64,000 bases of DNA from Sporobacter sp038405045 (GTDB lineage Bacteria > Bacillota > Clostridia > Oscillospirales > Oscillospiraceae), in the NCBI GenBank assembly GCA_038405045.1, contig JBBZIV010000001.1, positions 620,001 through 684,000 on the forward strand, in the 5' to 3' direction. The translations under genes were made by a program, and so were the position numbers. Each line of letters starts with the position of its first letter. Position 1 is the stretch's first letter. Shown one piece after another: positions 21,849-29,780 of the stretch. Under the pieces are notes generated by a model. That model was not told where the DNA came from. It made no database searches and worked only from the letters and a program-made list of their open reading frames with translations.

Positions 21849-23438
21849 ATGTTCGGATATTTTTTGAGAAAAGCGGGTATTTGGTTTGCTGGGAAGCAGG
21901 AAATGACCCGACAGAAACCACGACCGGAAAAAAACGATCATATTTCAGCCGCACTTGATGATGTTGTCAAAACGATAAAAAATAGTACGTTTTCAAGCAA
22001 CGATATCGTGATACGGCAGTTTTATATTGACGGCAAAATCGCTGCTGACTGCGCGCTCGTTTTTGTTGACGGGCTTGTCAACGGCAAACTCATCAATGAT
22101 GACGTTATTAAGCCGCTCCTATTTCAATCAGCTTCGACGCCGCCGGAAATCAAACGTGAAGATATTATTGGCTATATTGAAAGAACACTGATTTCAATTA
22201 ATGAGATCAAGGTGCTCACAACACTGTCGGATGCAATGGATGCCGTCTTATCTGGCGACGTCGTTTTGTTTGTCGATGGTGAGGCGAGAGCTATCGATAT
22301 GAACTCAAAGGGGTGGGATAAGCGCGGCATTTCGGAACCAACAAGCGAAGCTGTCATCCGCGGCCCGCGTGAAAGCTTTATCGAGAGCATGCGAACAAAC
22401 ACGGCGCTGATCCGACGAAAAATAAAAAACCCTGCTTTGACTTTTGAGTCGATGACGATCGGCCGGCGAACGAGAACAAATGTCGTCATCGCTTATATAA
22501 ACGGTTTGGCAAAAAAAGAGCTAATCGAGGAGGTCCGCCGTCGTATTGAGGGTATCCAAACTGACGCGATTTTAGAGTCCGGCTATATCGAGCAGTTAAT
22601 TGAGGATTCGCCGGGTTCTATTTTTGCAACAATAGGTTATACGGAAAAGCCGGACGTTGTAGCGGCAAAGCTGCTTGAAGGGCGCGCTGCGATTCTTGTC
22701 GATGGCACACCTTTTGTCTTGACTGTACCATTTCTACTGCTGGAGAGTTTCCAAGCAGCTGAGGACTATTATTTCCGCCCGTACTATGCAACTTTTACGC
22801 GCATAATCCGCGTTATCGGGTATCTTATCACAATTTTAGCGCCTGCTTTTTATGTTGCTGTGACGACGTATCATCAGGAACTCATCCCAACAAGCCTTTT
22901 AATCACAGCAGCTAGTGCGCGTGAGGGCGTTCCTTTTCCGGCATTCGTTGAAGCGCTTATTATGATCATCACGTTTGAAATTTTGAGAGAAGCCGGTGTG
23001 CGTCTGCCGCGACCGGTCGGACAGGCGTTGAGCATTGTCGGTGCACTTGTTATCGGCGAATCGGCCGTCGCCGCGGGGCTGATCGGCGCGCCAATGGTTA
23101 TTGTTGTGGCCATTACGGCAGTTTCTGGTTTTCTTGTATCGGGGCAAAACGACTCGGCTGTTATCCTGCGCCTTGTTCTGCTTGTTCTGGCAGCTGTTCT
23201 GGGCGGGTTCGGTATCACACTCGGTCTTCTGGGGGCTTTGGTGCACATGTCGTCACTTGAATCATTCGGGTATGATTACCTGTCGCCAACGGTGCCGTTT
23301 GACCTTGAGGATTCTAAAGATGCCATCATCCGCGCACCGCTTTGGATGATGCTCAGCCGCCCGAAAGGGATGGCGCTTGATCGGCAGCGGCGGAACTATG
23401 ATATCCCGCCGACTGACAAAAACAAAGAAGGGGAATAG
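21849..23438 (+). CDS. gerA: Spore germination protein, GerA family A subunit
   Basis: A subunit of a germinant receptor in the inner membrane of the spore. The 529-residue protein has the long hydrophilic N-terminal domain of GerAA/GerKA (NDIVIRQFYIDGKIAADCAL, RGPRESFIESMRTN, GRRTRTNVVIAYINGLA) and then four or five membrane helices from about residue 300 (ESFQAAEDYYFRPYYATF, TSLLITAASAREGVPFPA). I prefer the ATG at 21849 with GGAGA upstream; a longer frame from 21768 starts at TTG within terminator sequence. First gene of a gerA-gerC-gerB-small ORF operon. The germinant cannot be predicted. Confidence 0.93.
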   Translation: MFGYFLRKAGIWFAGKQEMTRQKPRPEKNDHISAALDDVVKTIKNSTFSSNDIVIRQFYIDGKIAADCALVFVDGLVNGKLINDDVIKPLLFQSASTPPEIKREDIIGYIERTLISINEIKVLTTLSDAMDAVLSGDVVLFVDGEARAIDMNSKGWDKRGISEPTSEAVIRGPRESFIESMRTNTALIRRKIKNPALTFESMTIGRRTRTNVVIAYINGLAKKELIEEVRRRIEGIQTDAILESGYIEQLIEDSPGSIFATIGYTEKPDVVAAKLLEGRAAILVDGTPFVLTVPFLLLESFQAAEDYYFRPYYATFTRIIRVIGYLITILAPAFYVAVTTYHQELIPTSLLITAASAREGVPFPAFVEALIMIITFEILREAGVRLPRPVGQALSIVGALVIGESAVAAGLIGAPMVIVVAITAVSGFLVSGQNDSAVILRLVLLVLAAVLGGFGITLGLLGALVHMSSLESFGYDYLSPTVPFDLEDSKDAIIRAPLWMMLSRPKGMALDRQRRNYDIPPTDKNKEGE

Positions 23439-23441
23439 ACA

Positions 23442-24635
23442 ATGGGGAAAGCCGTCAGGAATATTGTCACTTTCATTGTCGCTGCCTGCCTGACGGCGGG
23501 TTTGTCTGGCTGCTATGACAGGCGTGAGCTCGATACGCTCGGGATCGTTCTTGGCGTCGGCCTTGATAAATCAGTGACGGAGGGGGAGACGGACGTCACC
23601 GTCCAGATGGCTAATCCGGGCGGGGCGTCGTCATCAAAATCGTCTAAGGGCTCGAAGGAAGGTGAAAAAGGCACTGGCACAGAAGAAGCCTATATTAATC
23701 AAACCGGCAGCGGTAAACTGATAAATGATATCATTCGAGATATGCAGCATGAAATGAGCCGCCGTATCTATGTCGCGCACAGCCAGGTCATGGTCATTGG
23801 GGAAGAGCTGGCTAAAAGCGGTTTGCGGGACAGTCTGGATTTTTTTCTTCGGGCACCGGAAGCACGTATGACGCTTTATGTCTTTGTCGCGAAAGGACGT
23901 GCGCAAGAAATTCTAAGTGCTAAGCCAGAATTTGAAAAAATAACAAGCACAGAGCTATCAAAAATGCTCAAAGATCAAAAAATTACGTCGGAAGCGCCGA
24001 TCGTCACTGAATTTGATTTTGTCGAGTCAATCTGCAGCAAGACAACGGCTGCTTATGCGCCGCTCGTCCGTTTAGATGAAAACAACGGAAAAAAGAGACT
24101 GACGGTTGAGGGCTGCGCCGTATTTAATCAAAGCCGCATGGTGGGAGAATTAAATGCCGTTGAGACCCGCGGGCTTCTATTTGCCACTGGAAAAACGCAG
24201 ACCGGCGTCATCCCCGTTTCAGCCGAGGGCGTCTCCTCAACCATTGAAATCAAGGAAGCGTCAAGCAGCGTCACGCCGACGCTTTACACAGACGGAACGG
24301 CTGCCTTCAATATTGATATCAAAACCCTGATCGGCATCGGCGATCAGACTGGCACGCTGACGCTTTCAGATGAAAAAACGTTTGCGCCGTTCCTTGCGGC
24401 CACTGCCGAAGCGATTAAAGGCGAAATATTAAGCGCGGTCGAAAAGTCCAAGGAGCTTGACGCCGACATTTTTGGGTTTGGCGAGATGCTCTATCGGAAA
24501 TATCCGAAACAGTGGGAGAAGCTGAAGGACAACTGGAAAAACGCCTATAAAAACATCACAGTTACCGTCAGCGTAAATGCCAAAGCTGATGGTAGCGGCC
24601 GCATCGGCAAACCGCTGGCGCCGGAGGGCAATTAA
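23442..24635 (+). CDS. gerC: Spore germination lipoprotein, Ger(x)C family
   Basis: Lipoprotein C subunit of the germinant receptor, 397 residues. The signal peptide ends in lipobox LSGC (Cys24), directly followed by YDRRELDTLGIVLGVGLDK, the invariant start of mature Ger(x)C proteins. The C-terminal half has the family pattern ending IFGFGEMLYRKYPKQWEKL and TVTVSVNAKADGSGRIGKPL. A Ser/Lys-rich insertion (SSSKSSKGSKEGEKG) lies near residue 65. It begins three bases after the gerA stop and is followed at once by gerB. It would be anchored on the outer face of the spore inner membrane. Confidence 0.94.
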   Translation: MGKAVRNIVTFIVAACLTAGLSGCYDRRELDTLGIVLGVGLDKSVTEGETDVTVQMANPGGASSSKSSKGSKEGEKGTGTEEAYINQTGSGKLINDIIRDMQHEMSRRIYVAHSQVMVIGEELAKSGLRDSLDFFLRAPEARMTLYVFVAKGRAQEILSAKPEFEKITSTELSKMLKDQKITSEAPIVTEFDFVESICSKTTAAYAPLVRLDENNGKKRLTVEGCAVFNQSRMVGELNAVETRGLLFATGKTQTGVIPVSAEGVSSTIEIKEASSSVTPTLYTDGTAAFNIDIKTLIGIGDQTGTLTLSDEKTFAPFLAATAEAIKGEILSAVEKSKELDADIFGFGEMLYRKYPKQWEKLKDNWKNAYKNITVTVSVNAKADGSGRIGKPLAPEGN

Positions 24636-24636
24636 T

Positions 24637-25737
24637 ATGAAAGCTCAAATTACCGCGAAGCAAATTATGTATGCGTCGGCTGTTATCATCATCGCTACTA
24701 GTTTGATGACAAAGCATCTGTATACGTTTTTAGGGACGGAAGCCTGGGTTGCCGTTATAATCGGGCTTCTCCTCAGCGCGCTTTATACCGCAATATACGC
24801 GGGTTTAAGCTCTCAATTTCCGGGCGCTTCTCTTGTCGAAATCAGTGAGGCTGTCTTCGGAAAAGTCATCGGGAAAATTATTTCGGTTCTCTATTTCTAT
24901 TTTTTTATAACATTAGCCGCCCTTAATACGAATAGCATGGGCACGTTTATCAAAAACTTTGTTCTTCAAAATACGCCCCTAATCTTAATAATCCTATCCT
25001 TTATAGCTGTCTGTGTTTGGGCTGTCCGCAAAGGGCCATCAAACATGCTCAAATACGGTATGCTGTTCACCGTCGGCAGCACACTGATTATTCTTTTGAA
25101 TCTTCTGCTACTGTACAAAGTTATTCATTACAAAAATTTTCTCCCCGTTTTCGTCAAACCGCCCGTCAACTATCTCGCGGCATCGCATCTGATCTCGCTT
25201 GTTCCGCTGGCAGATCCGTTTTTGTTGTTTATGTTTCAGCCGAATATGCAAAATCCGCGGACGTTCGGAAAAGCCCTTTTTAAAGGCCTTGCGCTTGGCG
25301 GGGCCGTTCTTCTCATCATCGTCTTCAGAGATATTGCCGTGCTCGGCAATATGTCGACAACATTTTCTTTTCCGGCATACGCCGTCGTTCGAATGATCGA
25401 CGTGGGGGACATTCTGACGCGTATGGACATTATTTATGTTTTTACGCTTATTGCGCTGATGTTCTTCAAGGTTTCCGTTGCGCTTTACGCTGCGGTCTCC
25501 ACCTTACAACGTCTGTTTAAATTTGAATCGTATCAGTTTCTCGTGTATATCATGGGCGCGCTGCTCATCTTGTATGCCGATAACGCGTTTCAATCCATGT
25601 TTGACCACAGCGCGTGGTTTACAAGCGGCACCGCTGGCTTCCAAGTGACTTTTTTTGCTGTATTGCTGCCACTTGCAACAGTATTGACAGCACTTTGCCG
25701 CGGCATGTTCAAAAAGCCGCAGACAGCCGGGCAGTAA
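24637..25737 (+). CDS. gerB: Spore germination permease, GerB family
   Basis: Amino-acid-permease-like B subunit of the germinant receptor, 366 residues with about ten membrane helices. It opens QITAKQIMYASAVIIIATSLM and has GTEAWVAVIIGLLLSALYTA, FPGASLVEISEAVFGKVIG and VPLADPFLLFMFQPNM, typical of GerAB/GerKB. The ATG at 24637 has GGAGG nine bases upstream; the longer frame from 24577 runs into gerC. The B subunit is the germinant-binding subunit in studied receptors, but specificity cannot be read here. Confidence 0.94.
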   Translation: MKAQITAKQIMYASAVIIIATSLMTKHLYTFLGTEAWVAVIIGLLLSALYTAIYAGLSSQFPGASLVEISEAVFGKVIGKIISVLYFYFFITLAALNTNSMGTFIKNFVLQNTPLILIILSFIAVCVWAVRKGPSNMLKYGMLFTVGSTLIILLNLLLLYKVIHYKNFLPVFVKPPVNYLAASHLISLVPLADPFLLFMFQPNMQNPRTFGKALFKGLALGGAVLLIIVFRDIAVLGNMSTTFSFPAYAVVRMIDVGDILTRMDIIYVFTLIALMFFKVSVALYAAVSTLQRLFKFESYQFLVYIMGALLILYADNAFQSMFDHSAWFTSGTAGFQVTFFAVLLPLATVLTALCRGMFKKPQTAGQ

Positions 25738-25781
25738 CATCAGGTCAATCGTGTTGATTTCAAATGAAGGGGGATAAGAAA

Positions 25782-26006
25782 ATGCTTGCCGTTGTCATCA
25801 TAATCTTTGCTCTTATGGCACTTGCTGATTTCCCAAGACTCATTCGCGAAAAGAAGCGAAAGGAGATCACTGTTTTGCTTGGATTTTACGGCGCTGTAAC
25901 GACGCTTGCTGTAATTTTTGTCCTAAAAGGATCGCTGCCAAGCCCATTAACGGGCGTCAAATATTTGCTGGTGAACGTCCTGCATCTTGGTTATCCGGGG
26001 CATTAA
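25782..26006 (+). CDS. Small membrane protein of the ger operon
   Basis: 74-residue protein with AAGGGGG eight bases before its ATG. Two hydrophobic helices (MLAVVIIIFALMALADFPRL and ITVLLGFYGAVTTLAVIFVL) are separated by a basic REKKRK turn, giving a likely two-pass membrane protein. It follows gerB by 44 nt with no terminator in between and is followed by one, so it belongs to the operon. Some clostridial and bacillar receptor operons have a small extra gene (D subunit); this one fits that position and topology, but I do not recognise the family. Confidence 0.75.
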   Translation: MLAVVIIIFALMALADFPRLIREKKRKEITVLLGFYGAVTTLAVIFVLKGSLPSPLTGVKYLLVNVLHLGYPGH

Positions 26007-26048
26007 ACAGAAGATAAATCATCGTTCGATTGAGCAGATAAACACTTT

Positions 26049-26076
26049 TTTAAGGCCGGTTTTGAGTCGGCCTTTT
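26049..26076 (+). terminator. Terminator of the ger operon
   Basis: Stem AAGGCCG / CGGCCTT (26052-26058 / 26068-26074) with a 9-nt loop, then TTTTA; a second T-run follows at 26081. Confidence 0.8.
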
Positions 26077-26088
26077 AGGTCTTTTTCG

Positions 26089-26117
26089 TTGACAAGCTTT
26101 TCGTTTTATGTTAATAT
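26089..26117 (+). promoter_or_regulatory. Promoter of the tRNA-Ser pair
   Basis: TTGACA (26089-26094), 17-nt spacer, TAATAT (26112-26117), 18 nt before the first tRNA. Confidence 0.75.
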
Positions 26118-26134
26118 TCATGTTGCGCTTAAAC

Positions 26135-26223
26135 GGAGAGATACCGAAGTGGTTATAACGGAACGGTCTTGAAAACCGTCGTACGGCAACGTACCGTGGG
26201 TTCGAATCCCACTCTCTCCGCCA
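26135..26223 (+). tRNA. tRNA-Ser (anticodon TGA)
   Basis: Acceptor stem GGAGAGA / TCTCTCC, anticodon loop CTTGAAA in the stem ACGGT/ACCGT, a class II variable arm (CGTACGGCAACGTACG region), T-arm GTGGGTTCGAATCCCAC and an encoded GCCA 3' end. The long variable arm and TGA anticodon identify a serine tRNA reading UCN codons. Confidence 0.95.
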
Positions 26224-26293
26224 TCATTTTCGGAAATCGGTGTGTTTGCCGTTCTTATTAAATCAACTGAAAATTTAATATGTTAATTTATTC

Positions 26294-26385
26294 GGAGAAG
26301 TACCCAAGAGGCCGAAGGGGCTCCCCTGCTAAGGGAGTAGTACGTGATGAGCGTAGCGAGGGTTCAAATCCCTCCTTCTCCGCCA
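26294..26385 (+). tRNA. tRNA-Ser (anticodon GCT)
   Basis: Acceptor stem GGAGAAG / CTTCTCC, anticodon loop CTGCTAA in stem CTCCC/GGGAG, long variable arm (TACGTGATGAGCGTA), T-arm AGGGTTCAAATCCCT and encoded GCCA. GCT reads AGC and AGU. It lies 70 nt after the other tRNA-Ser, probably in one transcript. Confidence 0.95.
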
Positions 26386-26386
26386 G

Positions 26387-26426
26387 AAGACCGCAAACGC
26401 GTGTTGATGCGTTGCGGTCTTTTTTG
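26387..26426 (+). terminator. Terminator of the tRNA-Ser transcript
   Basis: Stem AAGACCGCAAACGC / GCGTTGCGGTCTT with one bulge and TTTTTT tail, starting one base after the tRNA CCA end. Confidence 0.9.
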
Positions 26427-26473
26427 TATCCAGAGAAGCCTAAAAAAATATTTCGCGCTTCATTCATTTTATC

Positions 26474-26500
26474 TAAAAAAAAGATAAAAAACGACGATAT
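26474..26500 (+). promoter_or_regulatory. Sigma-D/sigma-28-like promoter of the second chemoreceptor
   Basis: TAAA (26474-26477), exactly 15 nt, GACGATAT (26493-26500): one mismatch to the consensus TAAA-N15-GCCGATAT. The untranslated leader of ~105 nt has a CAACGGC / GCCGTTG hairpin. Confidence 0.75.
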
Positions 26501-26611
26501 ATTATACAAGGAGCAACGGCTCTCAGTAACAATGTGAAGGCCGTTGTTCATCTGTACACCGTCTCAACCGATACATCATTTGGTACCAAAGACATAAAGG
26601 AGGACCCTAAT

Positions 26612-28393
26612 GTGATTAAATGGTTAAGCAATATACCAATTTCAAAAAGACTTTCCGTCAGCTTTCTGATTACAGCCATATTTTCTGTTATTATCGGTGT
26701 CGTTGGAATAACAGGCTTGATTGCTTTAAAAAGCGATCAGGCGAAGACCTATAATGAATCCACCGTTGGTATCAAAGTATCGGAAGATGTTATGAACCAC
26801 TTTTTGAGTATCAGAATGGACGTTCGTGACCTCTATATCTATAATGCCTTGCCGGATAAAACGAAGTATTATGACGCCATCAACACGAATATGACGGAAA
26901 TTGACAAGCTGATTTCCGACTATCAGGCAACAGTTTCGGGCACCATGGATCAAGCCCATATTGATGCGGCGCTGAAACAATTTGAAAGCTATAAAGCAGC
27001 CGTTATCCAAATTGTTCATTCTTCAAAAGCCGGCGTGGGTGCAGACCAGATTTTAGCGCAGATTGAAAGCGCAAGTGCTGTGGCTAATAAAACAGGTGAC
27101 GCACTTGAAAATGTCGCTATTACGAATGAAAATCTGGCGAAGGACGCACTTGATAAAGATAACCTGAAGGCGACGCTGCTTGTAATCATCCTGGCAGTTG
27201 TAGCAGCACTGTCCGTAACGTTTGTTTTTATCATCAGAGCCATTCTTATAAGCCTCAACGGACCGCAGCTTCGGAAGCTCTCGGCCCTCGCAAAACAGCT
27301 GGCGCTTGGCGACATGGATATGTCAAAAGTCTTGGATGAAGCTGATATGGCGTGGGATCAGAGAAAGGACGAAATCGGCGGGATCGCCAATTCATTCTTT
27401 AAAATGATCGATTCCACACGGAAAATGGCAAAGCAGACGCAGGCAATCGCTGAAGGCGATTTGACGACAGTTGTCACCGTCCGCTCCGACTACGATATTT
27501 TGGGCAAGGCGTTAAAAGAGCTTGTTGAAAAATTTAACGAACTGACGGCGTCGATTATCGCCGCGTCCGATCAGGTTGCCTCGGGTGCTAATATGGTTAG
27601 CAACTCCAGTGTTTCACTGGCACAAGGTGCGTCAACTCAGGCCAGCACGGTTGAGCAGCTGTCGGCCGCTGTTCAGGAGATTGCGGCGCAAACAACAACA
27701 AATGCGCAAAACGCCAACACGGCCAACGATTTAACGCTCGACGTCAAAAATGAAGCGGCCAAAGGCAATGAACAGATGAAAGAAATGCTCTCGGCTATGG
27801 AAGAAATTAATTCATCGTCGAGTAACATCAGCAAAATTATCAAGGTTATTGACGATATTGCATTCCAGACAAATATTCTCGCGCTTAACGCAGCCGTTGA
27901 GGCGGCGCGCGCCGGCCAGTATGGCAAAGGCTTCGCCGTCGTGGCGGAAGAAGTTCGAAATCTGGCGGCGAAATCGGCAAACGCGGCCAAGGAGACGACA
28001 GCGCTCATCGAAGGTTCCGTCAAGAGTGTTGACAAAGGCACGATGATTGCCAACAAAACGGCCGAAGCACTTGAACAGATTGTCCAACGTGTGACAACGG
28101 CGGCAGAGCTCATCGGTTCGATTGCCATTGCCTCGCAGGAACAGGCTACTTCTGTTGAACAAGTCAATCAGGGGATTGTTGAGGTCTCACAGGTCGTTCA
28201 GAACACGGCGGCAATATCCGAGGAGAGTGCTGCGGCAAGCGAAGAACTGACAAGTCAAGCCGCCTCGCTGAAAGACAAGACGGCCTACTTTAAGGTCAAC
28301 AAAACAGCTTATCGCGATTATGAGGAAGAAAACATCATCATACATGAAAGCAGCAGCGACTACACAGGTGTTTTACTTGAGAAATACACCTAA
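26612..28393 (+). CDS. Methyl-accepting chemotaxis protein
   Basis: Membrane chemoreceptor of 593 residues. TM1 lies at about residues 14-35, a four-helix-bundle periplasmic-type domain (MCP-like, containing RMDVRDLYIYNALPDK) at ~40-180, TM2 at ~187-210, then HAMP and a signalling coiled coil with the tip NILALNAAVEAARAG and AVVAEEVRNLAAKSAN. The GTG at 26612 is the start, because AAAGGAGG lies eight bases upstream; an earlier ATG at 26534 in the same frame lacks a site. The promoter at 26474-26500 resembles sigma-D sites. A terminator follows. Ligand unknown. Confidence 0.94.
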   Translation: MIKWLSNIPISKRLSVSFLITAIFSVIIGVVGITGLIALKSDQAKTYNESTVGIKVSEDVMNHFLSIRMDVRDLYIYNALPDKTKYYDAINTNMTEIDKLISDYQATVSGTMDQAHIDAALKQFESYKAAVIQIVHSSKAGVGADQILAQIESASAVANKTGDALENVAITNENLAKDALDKDNLKATLLVIILAVVAALSVTFVFIIRAILISLNGPQLRKLSALAKQLALGDMDMSKVLDEADMAWDQRKDEIGGIANSFFKMIDSTRKMAKQTQAIAEGDLTTVVTVRSDYDILGKALKELVEKFNELTASIIAASDQVASGANMVSNSSVSLAQGASTQASTVEQLSAAVQEIAAQTTTNAQNANTANDLTLDVKNEAAKGNEQMKEMLSAMEEINSSSSNISKIIKVIDDIAFQTNILALNAAVEAARAGQYGKGFAVVAEEVRNLAAKSANAAKETTALIEGSVKSVDKGTMIANKTAEALEQIVQRVTTAAELIGSIAIASQEQATSVEQVNQGIVEVSQVVQNTAAISEESAAASEELTSQAASLKDKTAYFKVNKTAYRDYEEENIIIHESSSDYTGVLLEKYT

Positions 28394-28410
28394 TACAACT
28401 GTGAAAATAT

Positions 28411-28444
28411 AAAAAGATAGCGGCACGTGCCGCTATCTTTTTTT
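28411..28444. terminator. Bidirectional terminator between chemoreceptor and purD
   Basis: Near-perfect palindrome AAAGATAGCGGCA / TGCCGCTATCTTT with A-run before and T-run after; serves both convergent genes. Confidence 0.9.
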
Positions 28445-28461
28445 CTGAGGGAAGACTCGCG

Positions 28462-29715
28462 TTATTTTGCGCCGATATCCGTTCTGTAATGAGCATTTTG
28501 AAAGGACACGCATTTAACGCCGTCATAGGCGTGTTTAACGGCGTCAGAGAGTGTTGCGCCCGTCGCCGTTACGCCGAGAACACGCCCGCCATTTGTTAAG
28601 TATAGACCGTCTTTAAAAAGTGTTCCTGCGTGGTATACGGTGATATCTGATGGAACTGTCTCCAGTCCTGTGATTTCATAGCCTTTCTCATAGCTATCGG
28701 GATAGCCGCCGCTTGCCATCACGATACAGCAGGCGGCACCGTCACGCCATTTAACGGTTATATCGGCAAGCCGTTCATCAACAACGGCCTCAAAAATATC
28801 TAAGAGATCCGTTTCCAGCATCGTTAAAATCGGTTGGGTCTCCGGGTCACCGAATCGGGCGTTGTATTCGACAACACGCGGCCCTTTTGGTGTCAGCATG
28901 AGGCCAAAGTAAATAACGCCCTTGAACAGCCGCCCCTCTTGTGCCATTGCGCGGATCGTCGGCAGAAAAATCGTCTGCATGCAGATTTCGGCAATCTCTG
29001 GCGTGTAGTTTGGACTTGGGCAGAAAGCACCCATCCCGCCGGTGTTAGGCCCTTCATCATTGTTGAAAGCGCGTTTGTGATCCTGTGAGGAGAGCATTGG
29101 GACGATCGTTTTACCGTCGGTAAAAGCGAGAACGGTGACTTCAGGGCCCGTCATGCACGCTTCAATGACAATTTTGGAGCCGCTGGCCCCGAATTTCTTG
29201 TCAGCCATCATGGATTTGACGGCGCTGACAGCCGTCTTTTCATCCGGCGCGACGACGACGCCCTTGCCGAGCGCCAACCCGTCGGCTTTGACAACAATCG
29301 GCGCGCCCATTTTATGAACATACGCGATGGCCTCGTCCATGTCATCGAAGACCGCGTATTCCGCCGTCGGGATACCGTATTTTTTCATCAGGTTCTTTGA
29401 AAAGATTTTGCTGCTTTCAATGATGGCGGCCTCGGCACGGGGGCCGAAGGCGCGGATACCCGCCTCCTCCAGCCTGTTGACAAGGCCAAGCGCTAACGGG
29501 TCGTCCGGCGCGACCATGACAAAGTCGATTTGATTATCCTTGGTAAAGCGGACAATACCGTCAAGATCCGTTGCCTTGATGTCAACGCACGTGGCAACAC
29601 CGGCGATGCCGCCGTTGCCGGGCGCGCAATAAAGACGGTCGGTGCGCGGGGAGCGGCGCAGCGCATGGCAGATGGCGTGTTCACGCCCGCCGCCGCCGAC
29701 GACGAGGATATTCAT
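28462..29715 (-). CDS. purD: Phosphoribosylamine--glycine ligase
   Basis: GAR synthetase, second step of purine synthesis: phosphoribosylamine + glycine + ATP. The 417-residue protein starts NILVVGGGGREHAICHAL, the glycine-rich PurD signature, and has ATP-grasp blocks GAPIVVKADGLALGKGVVVA, GPEVTVLAFTDG, QDHKRAFNNDEGPNTGGMGA and EYNARFGDPETQPIL. Length is normal. Last gene of the minus-strand pur operon; a palindromic element separates it from the AICAR formyltransferase gene upstream. Confidence 0.97.
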   Translation of the reverse strand: MNILVVGGGGREHAICHALRRSPRTDRLYCAPGNGGIAGVATCVDIKATDLDGIVRFTKDNQIDFVMVAPDDPLALGLVNRLEEAGIRAFGPRAEAAIIESSKIFSKNLMKKYGIPTAEYAVFDDMDEAIAYVHKMGAPIVVKADGLALGKGVVVAPDEKTAVSAVKSMMADKKFGASGSKIVIEACMTGPEVTVLAFTDGKTIVPMLSSQDHKRAFNNDEGPNTGGMGAFCPSPNYTPEIAEICMQTIFLPTIRAMAQEGRLFKGVIYFGLMLTPKGPRVVEYNARFGDPETQPILTMLETDLLDIFEAVVDERLADITVKWRDGAACCIVMASGGYPDSYEKGYEITGLETVPSDITVYHAGTLFKDGLYLTNGGRVLGVTATGATLSDAVKHAYDGVKCVSFQNAHYRTDIGAK

Positions 29716-29742
29716 ATGTTGACCTCCATCTATACAAATATC

Positions 29743-29765
29743 GGGGCGGATAAAGAATCCGCCCC
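29743..29765. repeat. Palindromic element between the formyltransferase gene and purD
   Basis: Perfect 9-bp arms GGGGCGGAT (29743-29751) and ATCCGCCCC (29757-29765). On the minus strand it reads GTAGGGGCGGATTC, a spelling I associate with short palindromic repeats scattered in related genomes (memory, unverified). No T-run, so more likely a REP-like or mRNA-stabilising element than a terminator. Confidence 0.55.
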
Positions 29766-29780
29766 TACGAAAAAGGCGCT

